A program made the position numbers and the translations under genes. 64,000 bases of DNA from positions 124,001-188,000 of the forward strand of contig QCCU01000001.1 in NCBI GenBank assembly GCA_003278855.1, in the 5' to 3' direction. Shown in pieces: positions 57,489-64,000 of the stretch. The notes under the pieces are model-generated. The model made no database searches. It was given only the letters and a program-made list of their open reading frames with translations, and was not told the DNA's origin. The stretch comes from Prochlorococcus sp. AG-347-M23 (GTDB lineage: Bacteria > Cyanobacteriota > Cyanobacteriia > PCC-6307 > Cyanobiaceae). Position 1 is the first letter of the stretch. Each line of letters opens with the position of its first letter.

Positions 57489-58436
57489 CTACTTAGCAGA
57501 GATAGTGCTAAATTGGCTGCCCGTTGTTTGAACGTTTAAGAACGGTGCTCTACTAGCTACACCTGACTTCTCCCATGCTTTCACCATGGCTTGACTGACG
57601 TTTTTACCATTTTCTTTTTTACACAAAGCTAAGATACTTGGACCAGCTCCACTAATTGCGCATCCTAAAGCGCCTGCATTTAGTGCGGCATCTTTTACTT
57701 CTAATCCACCCTTAATAAGTTTCCATCTGTAGGGTTCATGTAACTTATCAAACATTCCTTCTTTTATAAGTTCCTCGTTACCTGCTTTTAAGCCGTTTAG
57801 TAACAAAGTAAGTGCCCCCATATTTGTAACGGCATCAGATATGGGTACATTCTTGGGCATAACCTTTCTTGCTTCACTTGTGCTTAGACGAATTGCAGGT
57901 ATTGCTACAACAGCTTTAATCGAATCGTGCCAATCACATCTAATGATTCTCCATCTTTGAGAAGAAGTCCTGGCTGTCAAACAAAGCCCGCCCAGAAGAG
58001 AGGGGACTACATTATCAGGATGACCTTCTATATCAATGGCAAGTTCAAGGAGTTTTTCTTTGGACAATGGAGAGTTCATTATTGCATTTGCTCCGATTAA
58101 TCCAGCAACTATTGCTGTAGCACTACTTCCAAGCCCGCGTGCAGGCGGCACTGCCAACTTAACTCTTGCTTCAAGTGCAAAAGGATCCATACTTGCGCTC
58201 TCCCATACTTTCTGAGCTGCTCTAAAAACTAAATTTTCAGGTCCTCCTCTTAAATGATTCCCATCTGTACTTTCCATTATCAAATCAAATCTATCTCCAC
58301 CACCTTCAATTCTTGTAAAAATAAATTCATTATACAAATCTAATGCTGCTCCAAGACAATCGAATCCTGGCCCTAAATTGGCAGTTGTAGAAGGCACTAT
58401 CACCTTTATTTTTTTACCTACTTCAGGAATAGACAT
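57489..58436 (-). CDS. thrB: Homoserine kinase (ThrB)
   Basis: Phosphorylates homoserine on the way to threonine. It is a GHMP kinase: VPSTTANLGPGFDCLGAAL at residue 14 binds substrate, PPARGLGSSATAIVAG near 96 is the ATP loop, and the C-terminal GALGCAISGAGPSILA near 255 closes the site. Length 315 is normal. It lies between ndhD and glk on the same strand, 9 bases after glk. Confidence 0.96.
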   Translation of the reverse strand: MSIPEVGKKIKVIVPSTTANLGPGFDCLGAALDLYNEFIFTRIEGGGDRFDLIMESTDGNHLRGGPENLVFRAAQKVWESASMDPFALEARVKLAVPPARGLGSSATAIVAGLIGANAIMNSPLSKEKLLELAIDIEGHPDNVVPSLLGGLCLTARTSSQRWRIIRCDWHDSIKAVVAIPAIRLSTSEARKVMPKNVPISDAVTNMGALTLLLNGLKAGNEELIKEGMFDKLHEPYRWKLIKGGLEVKDAALNAGALGCAISGAGPSILALCKKENGKNVSQAMVKAWEKSGVASRAPFLNVQTTGSQFSTISAK

Positions 58437-58445
58437 TTTTTGTTT

Positions 58446-59480
58446 TTAAGTTTTTAAAAGCATTTTTGCTCTACAGGCTGCACTAAAAAGTCCAAACTCT
58501 TCATCTAAAATTACTTTCATAGGTATTGTCTTAAGAATATCTTTTAATCTTCCCTTGTCGAAAAATTGTTTTAAAAATAAATCTGATTTAAAGTTTTTGA
58601 AATGTTTTGATGCGGTTCCTCCAGAAATCCATAACCCGCCAAAGCACAATTCTTGAAGAGCAACATCTCCCAGTAAAGAGGCATAGGCACTTAACCAAAT
58701 CCTCTCAACTTCAATCATTAGCTGATCTCCTTCTCTAGAAAGATTGCAAATTTTTTCAGGGAGTTCTTTTCTCTTTGCATCAAAAACTTTAATTTCTTTT
58801 AAATATTTTTGTAGAGGATGATTTTTGGCATCAGATTTGCTTAGTCGCCATTCGGCAATTCTCGATAAACCACTGCCGCTAATAATTCTTTCACAAGATA
58901 TCCTTTCAACTTTTAGATAATTCTTAAGCCAAATTTTCAATTCCCATTCTAATTTTGACTTTGGCGAGTATTCAACATGACCACCTTCACTAGCTAAAAC
59001 TTTTACCTTCCCCTCTGATATTATGCCTCTTGCGATGCCCAAACCAGTCCCGGCTCCAACAATGGCATGCAAATCATTATTAGCACCTTCAGAATAGGAT
59101 CCATTTTGGATAGTAGAATATTGATCTTTTTTTAAAAAAGGTATTCCATAAATTTGTACAGCGAAATCATTTATTATCTCGCATCTTTTAAAATTAAATT
59201 TGTTCTGTAAAGCATTTCCTGAAATATTCCATGACAAGTTAATGATTTTTGCGTTGTTGTTAGATAAAGGACCAGCTACGGCGAAACATGCAGAAGTAGG
59301 ATGGGTAATATTTTTGCATTCATTTTTAAGAAAATCTTCTAAAATAAGTTCAAAAGAATTCCAATCAGAAGATAAATATTTCTTTTTGAATAACAATTTA
59401 GGCGAATCATCATTTATTACTCTTTCGAATATTCCCAATAGAACTTTGGTACCTCCTAAATCACATGCCAGAAAATTCAT
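58446..59480 (-). CDS. glk: Glucokinase (Glk)
   Basis: Phosphorylates glucose with ATP. It is the bacterial Glk-type hexokinase fold: the N-terminal phosphate motif CDLGGTKVLLGIF at residue 6, INDFAVQIYGIP near 105 with the catalytic Asp, GAGTGLGIARGI near 142, and LCFGGLWISGGTASK near 280. Length 344 is usual for cyanobacteria. It could use glucose taken up or released from storage. It is 10 bases downstream of thrS. Confidence 0.93.
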   Translation of the reverse strand: MNFLACDLGGTKVLLGIFERVINDDSPKLLFKKKYLSSDWNSFELILEDFLKNECKNITHPTSACFAVAGPLSNNNAKIINLSWNISGNALQNKFNFKRCEIINDFAVQIYGIPFLKKDQYSTIQNGSYSEGANNDLHAIVGAGTGLGIARGIISEGKVKVLASEGGHVEYSPKSKLEWELKIWLKNYLKVERISCERIISGSGLSRIAEWRLSKSDAKNHPLQKYLKEIKVFDAKRKELPEKICNLSREGDQLMIEVERIWLSAYASLLGDVALQELCFGGLWISGGTASKHFKNFKSDLFLKQFFDKGRLKDILKTIPMKVILDEEFGLFSAACRAKMLLKT

Positions 59481-59490
59481 CTATTCGAAA

Positions 59491-61407
59491 CTATTCTGTT
59501 CTCCCTTTTTTTTCTATTAATACATTCATTAATTTGTATAGATTAGGTAGGTCGAAAACTCCTAGATTTGTTCCATCTAAAGCTCTTAAAGCGACCGAAT
59601 CAATTTCCTCTTCTTTATCTCCAATAACTGCAATCAAAGGAACTCTCCCAAGAGTTGCCTCTCTTATTTTATATCCTATTTTTTCATTCCTCACATCAAC
59701 TTTTGATCGGTAACCATTATTATTTATTAATTCATTAAACTTTAAACACTTTTCAATATTTCTATCTGTAATGCTCAATAAAATTATTTGAAAAGGTGCA
59801 AGCCAAATTGGGAATTTTGCCTCATATTGTTCAATTAAGATTCCAATAAATCTTTCAAAGGATCCTAAAATTGCTCTATGAAGCATAACTGGATTTCTTT
59901 TCTCATTATCAATATCTACATAAGTTGCATTCAATCTAATAGGCATTGAGAAATCAACCTGAATAGTGCCGCATTGCCAGACTCTATTAAGACAATCTTT
60001 TAAGGAGAATTCTATTTTTGGACCATAAAAAGCCCCTTCTCCTGGTTGGAGTTCCCATTTTAGGTTCTTATTATCGAGAGCTTTGGTAAGAGCCTCCTCC
60101 GATTTATCCCAAATCTCTTCACTACCTACCCTTTTTTCAGGACGGGTTGATAACTTGATAATGATTTCATCAAAACCAAAAGTTTTATAAACCTCGAAAA
60201 CAAGATCTATAAAAGTTGAAACCTCCTCTTGAATTTGCTCTTCTGTGCAGAATATGTGTGCATCATCTTGAGTAAAGTTTCTTACTCTCATTAAGCCGTG
60301 AAGTGCACCAGAAGGTTCATTTCTGTGACAAGAACCAAATTCAGCAAGGCGAATAGGTAAATCCTTATAACTTTTTAAACCTTGATTAAATACTTGTATA
60401 TGGCATGGACAATTCATTGGTTTTATTGCATAAGTTCGATTTTCTGATGCAGTAGTGAACATATCGTCTCTAAATTTTTCCCAATGACCGGATTTTTCCC
60501 AAAGAGATTTATCAACAGCTTGTGGGGTTTTAATTTCTAAATAATCATTTTTTTTGAGTATTTCTCTTATGTACTTTTCCAGTACTTGGTAAATTGTCCA
60601 TCCATTTGGATGCCAAAAAATCATTCCTGGAGATTCTTCTTGTATATGAAATAGTGAATGTTTTTTACCAAGTTTTCTATGATCCCTTTTTTCCGCTTCT
60701 TCAATTCTTGTTAAATAATCTTTGAGTTCTTTTTCTTTTGCCCATGCAGTTCCATATATTCTCTGTAATGATTCATTCTCACTATTACCTCTCCAATATG
60801 AACCTGATAATTTAAGTAATTTAAAATGTCTCAAATGTTTAGTATTAGGAACGTGCGGCCCTCTACACATGTCGATGTATTCTTGGTGCTTATATAAATT
60901 GATGAGACCTTCTTCGGGAATTTCTTCAATTATTCTTAATTTAAAAGTCTCATCTCTTTTTTTAAAAGTTTTAATTGCTTCTTCTTTAGAAACTTGTAAA
61001 ATTTCAACGTCATAGTTTGTTTTTATTAATTTATTAATTCTATTTTCGATTTTTATTAAATCTTCAGGAGTAAATCTGTATTCAGAAAAAATATCGTAAT
61101 AAAAGCCATCTTCAATTACAGGCCCAATCGCCATTTTAATATCAGAATAAATTTGTTTAACTGCATGACCAACAAGGTGAGCGAAGGAATGTCTTATTAT
61201 TTCAATTCCTTCTTTATCTTTGGATGTGATGATTACAACTTTGGAATCTACATTTATAGGAATTGTTGCATCAAGAAGAACATCATTTACTTTTCCAGCA
61301 ATTGTTGCTTTAGCTAATCCAGAGCCAATACTCTGGGCAATTTCTAGGATAGTGACAGGGTTTTCGAAAACCTTTTTTGAACCATCAGGCAAGGAAATTA
61401 TTGGCAT
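59491..61407 (-). CDS. thrS: Threonyl-tRNA synthetase (ThrS)
   Basis: Charges tRNA-Thr. The TGS domain is at residues 1-62. The second additional domain carries the editing motif [13 protein letters not shown] near 73. The class II core has motif 2 [34 protein letters not shown] near 355, and motif 3 near 510 with the [19 protein letters not shown] stretch. The anticodon-binding domain follows. Length 638 is normal. It begins 3 bases after trpS ends, giving a trpS-thrS-glk-thrB run. Confidence 0.97.
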   Translation of the reverse strand: MPIISLPDGSKKVFENPVTILEIAQSIGSGLAKATIAGKVNDVLLDATIPINVDSKVVIITSKDKEGIEIIRHSFAHLVGHAVKQIYSDIKMAIGPVIEDGFYYDIFSEYRFTPEDLIKIENRINKLIKTNYDVEILQVSKEEAIKTFKKRDETFKLRIIEEIPEEGLINLYKHQEYIDMCRGPHVPNTKHLRHFKLLKLSGSYWRGNSENESLQRIYGTAWAKEKELKDYLTRIEEAEKRDHRKLGKKHSLFHIQEESPGMIFWHPNGWTIYQVLEKYIREILKKNDYLEIKTPQAVDKSLWEKSGHWEKFRDDMFTTASENRTYAIKPMNCPCHIQVFNQGLKSYKDLPIRLAEFGSCHRNEPSGALHGLMRVRNFTQDDAHIFCTEEQIQEEVSTFIDLVFEVYKTFGFDEIIIKLSTRPEKRVGSEEIWDKSEEALTKALDNKNLKWELQPGEGAFYGPKIEFSLKDCLNRVWQCGTIQVDFSMPIRLNATYVDIDNEKRNPVMLHRAILGSFERFIGILIEQYEAKFPIWLAPFQIILLSITDRNIEKCLKFNELINNNGYRSKVDVRNEKIGYKIREATLGRVPLIAVIGDKEEEIDSVALRALDGTNLGVFDLPNLYKLMNVLIEKKGRTE

Positions 61408-61410
61408 AAT

Positions 61411-62427
61411 TTATTTCTCCATTTCAAAGAATCCTAATTTTGATTTAACTCTTTTTAAAGTCTGATTTGCTAAATCTTCAGCTTTTTCCTTCCCCTCATT
61501 TAGAATTTTATTTAATTGATGCGGATCATTAATTAATAATTTATATTTATCCTGAATAGGTTCTAGTGATTCAATAAGTTGTTCAGTAATTAATTTTTTA
61601 AATGTACCCCATCCAGTCTCTGAGAATTCATTTTCACATTGAGAAATTTCTTTGCCCGATAATATTGAATAAATCATCAAAAGATTTTTAGATTCTGGTC
61701 TTTCAGGGTTGTTAAATTCAATTCCAATAGAACTGTCACTTTTTGCTCTTTTTATTTTTTTTGTGATTATTTCAGGAGGATCTAATAAGTTAATGCGACT
61801 ACCCTCATTGAGATCACTTTTGCTCATCTTTTTTGAACCGTCAATTAAACTCATTATTTTTGAACCATTCTTCATGATGATTGGTTGAGGGATCTTTAAA
61901 ATATTTTTATCCTTACTAAATCTGGCATTAATTCTTTGTTGTGCAATATCTCTGGCAAGTTCAAGATGTTGTTTTTGATCCTCACCTACTGGTACGAAGT
62001 CAGCATCATAAAGAAGGATATCTGCAGCCATAAGTATTGGATAGTCAAATAATCCAATAGATACATTATTACCTTGTTGTATGGATTTTTCTTTGAATTG
62101 AATCATTCTTTCCATCCAATTTATTGGGGTCATGCAATTTAATATCCAACAAAGTTCTGAATGCGCCGAAATCTGACTTTGGACAAAAATTGAGCATATA
62201 TTAGGGTCTATCCCACAAGCGACGTACAAAGCTGCAGTAGAAATAGTGTTTTTAGATAATTCTTTGGGATTATATGAGGCTGTTATTGCATGCAAATCAA
62301 CTACACATAGAAATGTTTCATATTGCTCTTGAAGCGTAACCCAATTATTTATGGCCCCAAGCCAATTCCCAATATGTAAGTCACCAGTTGGTTGAACTCC
62401 TGAAAGAATTCTTTTTTTATTTGCCAT
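61411..62427 (-). CDS. trpS: Tryptophanyl-tRNA synthetase (TrpS)
   Basis: Charges tRNA-Trp. A class I synthetase with the HIGH-type motif GDLHIGNWLGA at residue 16 and the KMSKS motif KKMSKSD near 198. The substrate pocket FDYPILMAADILLYDADFVPVGEDQKQHLELARDIA is intact near 125. Length 338 is normal. It overlaps the gene upstream by 11 bases, which suggests coupled translation. Confidence 0.97.
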   Translation of the reverse strand: MANKKRILSGVQPTGDLHIGNWLGAINNWVTLQEQYETFLCVVDLHAITASYNPKELSKNTISTAALYVACGIDPNICSIFVQSQISAHSELCWILNCMTPINWMERMIQFKEKSIQQGNNVSIGLFDYPILMAADILLYDADFVPVGEDQKQHLELARDIAQQRINARFSKDKNILKIPQPIIMKNGSKIMSLIDGSKKMSKSDLNEGSRINLLDPPEIITKKIKRAKSDSSIGIEFNNPERPESKNLLMIYSILSGKEISQCENEFSETGWGTFKKLITEQLIESLEPIQDKYKLLINDPHQLNKILNEGKEKAEDLANQTLKRVKSKLGFFEMEK

Positions 62428-62839
62428 CCTCTTCTACTTCGCTAGATTGGATCTCTTCAGTTGGTGTACTTTTTACAGGTCTTGCAAAAGGGTCAGGTGC
62501 TGTTTTTATCTTTTCTTCATAAGGATTTTGAGATTGTCTAATCGGAGAAGGGTTTTTATTATTTTTTGCATATTCTGTGATTGATTGAATCAATTTTTCG
62601 TCTTTGATCATGTCGCTAAGTGTTCTAACAGAGAAACCCAAAACTGCAACGGTAGATCTTAATTGAAAAGTCTCTTGTATTGATTTAACAGCTTTCATTT
62701 CGTTATCACTCAATCTTATGCGGAATCCTCCTCCATCTCTTCTGCCGCCTGATCTATCTCTGAAATTAGATCTTTCATTGTTAGAACGACCTCTGTAATT
62801 TTCTTGTCCAGGATTATTGCTGAAATTTGAATTAGACAT
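62417..62839 (-). CDS. Arg/Gly-rich N-terminal protein with ribbon-helix-helix-like core
   Basis: 140 residues. The first 45 are rich in Asn, Arg, Gly and Ser (RGRSNNERSNFRDRSGGRR), like an RNA-binding tail. The middle, FRIRLSDNEMKAVKSIQETF then LRSTVAVLGFSVRTLSDMI (about 46-84), has the strand-helix-helix pattern of ribbon-helix-helix DNA-binding proteins. The C-terminus is Pro/acidic and disordered. I do not recognise a named family. It is upstream of trpS with an 11-base overlap. Confidence 0.7.
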   Translation of the reverse strand: MSNSNFSNNPGQENYRGRSNNERSNFRDRSGGRRDGGGFRIRLSDNEMKAVKSIQETFQLRSTVAVLGFSVRTLSDMIKDEKLIQSITEYAKNNKNPSPIRQSQNPYEEKIKTAPDPFARPVKSTPTEEIQSSEVEEDGK

Positions 62840-63004
62840 CTTGATGTTTCTTAAGTTATTTAAATAGTCTATTAACTTAGCATCTTGTTATGCAATAAGT
62901 CTTTTTAAAAGCCTTAAATTTTTATCTTTTGATTAACGACTTATGAAATTTTGCTTTTCTCATTCACAACTTGCATTAAAATAAAATTAGAAAAATAAAA
63001 TATT

Positions 63005-64000
63005 GTGTTTGGTATTAGTAAAGACAACCTTTTAAAGGATTTTATAAAGTTTCCAAAAAAAAATCTTTTTATAATCTTATTATTTTTAGGTTTTGGGGAA
63101 TGGTTTGTTAGTGACTTAATTCATTTTGCAGGAGGCTCAATAGGATTTTTTGCGTTGTGTTTGGGGGGATATTTTTACTTGAAGAATGATAAGCCTAAAT
63201 TTAATGAGCCAAATAATTTAGATGGTTGGATAAATCTATGTAATGAAGATTTAAATTTTTTTGAAGAACTTGAAACAACAAATGAATTAGAAAAACAGAA
63301 TTCAAAAAGACAAAAAATTCTTGAATCGATTCTTAATAGATGTGAAAAAGAAAAAATAAGTTTTATTGGACAAAAAGATTATCAAAGTTTTCAATCTGTT
63401 TTGAAAAGTAATTTTAAAGCAGAAAAGTTTGACTTTGATTTATATGAAAAACTGCCTAAATATAATTTTTCTCAAGTTATTCCAGAAGAAGCTTTGAAGA
63501 GTGATGCAATCTTGTATTTTATAAACTTGCCTTTGTCGGCAAATGATTTTTTGTGGCTGGAAAAGTTTCCTAAAAACATGCCAATCTGGTTGGTGGCTTT
63601 AACTTCCAACCAAATAGAAGCCAAAAATCAGATAGAAGATCTAAAGTCTCAAATTTCAAGTGACTTTATAAACAAAATTATCACTTTTGATGTGAATAAG
63701 AGTGAAATAACAAATATACCTTTTTCTTTAAGAAAGTTTTTCATAAGTTCATCTAAAAATATTGAAAATACAAAAAAAAGACTCTTGAAAGAACTTCATG
63801 CTGACTGGCAATCTGAAATTGAAGGTATAAGAAGAATGCAGTTAAAAGGTATACAAAGAAAAAATCAAATTCTTGTCGCAACAACTGTTTTCTTATCTCC
63901 TATTCCATCAATTGATGTTATGGCAATGACAGTATTAAATTCTTTAATGATTAAAGAAATTAAGTCAATATGGGGATGTAATTGGTCTCCAGAAATTTTG
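63005..64000 (+). CDS. DUF697-type membrane protein (3' truncated by window)
   Basis: The frame is open from GTG 63005 through the window end, 332 codons with no stop. Two hydrophobic segments lie at about 22-36 and 42-58 (LFIILLFLGFGEWFV and IGFFALCLGGYFYL). The region around 175-200 looks like the beta-strands of a GTPase fold (ILYFINLPL, WLVALTSN), but no P-loop GxxxxGK[ST] is visible. From about 285 QRKNQILVATTVFLSPIPSIDVM starts a DUF697-type hydrophobic helix pair. GTPase-like YcjF/DUF697 proteins have this order. GTG is used because TTG two bases earlier hits a stop soon. Confidence 0.75.
   Translation, partial: MFGISKDNLLKDFIKFPKKNLFIILLFLGFGEWFVSDLIHFAGGSIGFFALCLGGYFYLKNDKPKFNEPNNLDGWINLCNEDLNFFEELETTNELEKQNSKRQKILESILNRCEKEKISFIGQKDYQSFQSVLKSNFKAEKFDFDLYEKLPKYNFSQVIPEEALKSDAILYFINLPLSANDFLWLEKFPKNMPIWLVALTSNQIEAKNQIEDLKSQISSDFINKIITFDVNKSEITNIPFSLRKFFISSSKNIENTKKRLLKELHADWQSEIEGIRRMQLKGIQRKNQILVATTVFLSPIPSIDVMAMTVLNSLMIKEIKSIWGCNWSPEIL

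Overview
The window reads as chromosome from a high-light-adapted Prochlorococcus (MED4-like). The DNA is very AT-rich, genes are packed with overlaps of a few bases, and TTG or GTG starts are common. It carries a form IA RuBisCO inside an alpha-carboxysome operon, both protochlorophyllide reductases, psaM, plastocyanin and NDH-1 subunits. I see no insertion sequence, prophage, CRISPR array or rRNA operon; this is core genome. The strain assignment is inference from gene content and base composition.

Region by region: 1-4.2 kb holds a window-truncated SDR reductase, folE, trpF, a membrane site-2-type protease and a lipoate ligase. 4.3-9.8 kb is a photosynthesis block: psaM, por, and chlN-chlB-chlL on the opposite strand. 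10.4-19.1 kb is the alpha-carboxysome locus: csoS1D, a house-cleaning pyrophosphatase, then csoS1-rbcL-rbcS-csoS2-csoSCA-csoS4A-csoS4B and a RuBisCO assembly factor (acRAF). 19.1-30.2 kb is housekeeping: ridA, gloB, hisG, an ABC exporter, a Ycf52-like acetyltransferase, a pair of rSAM/selenodomain-type transferases, dnaA, a glutathione transferase, glutathione reductase and a Ca2+/Na+ antiporter. 30.3-42.2 kb has pyrC, tRNA-Leu(UAA), ndhL, trpA, an AbrB-type regulator, a sigma-YkvA-HTH gene set, hisIE, a PTPS-like protein, clpB, petE and hemE. 42.3-64 kb has glgB, a CocE-type hydrolase, Ycf51, a giant TamB/TIC236-like protein, proA, folB, an oligopeptidase, ndhD, thrB, glk, thrS, trpS, an Arg/Gly-rich protein and a DUF697 membrane protein cut by the window end.

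The genes support carbon fixation, chlorophyll synthesis and electron flow. RuBisCO is packed with CsoS2, shell proteins (CsoS1, CsoS1D, CsoS4A/B) and the carbonic anhydrase CsoSCA. POR and DPOR both make chlorophyllide. PsaM, plastocyanin and NDH-1 serve the electron chain, and GlgB stores fixed carbon as glycogen.

The most interesting unexplained signals are non-coding. A GC-rich, foldable island lies in the 327-base gap upstream of csoS1 and carries a partial copy of the csoS1 leader. Hairpins sit in three consecutive gaps of the csoS1-rbcL-rbcS-csoS2 operon, and the last one overlaps a plausible but probably false csoS2 start. A perfect 17-bp dyad lies next to the dnaA start, and another dyad lies directly upstream of the sigma-factor operon. 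The csoS2 gene also contains an in-frame -1 slippery heptamer followed closely by a stop in the shifted frame. None of these has been tested here beyond reading the bases.
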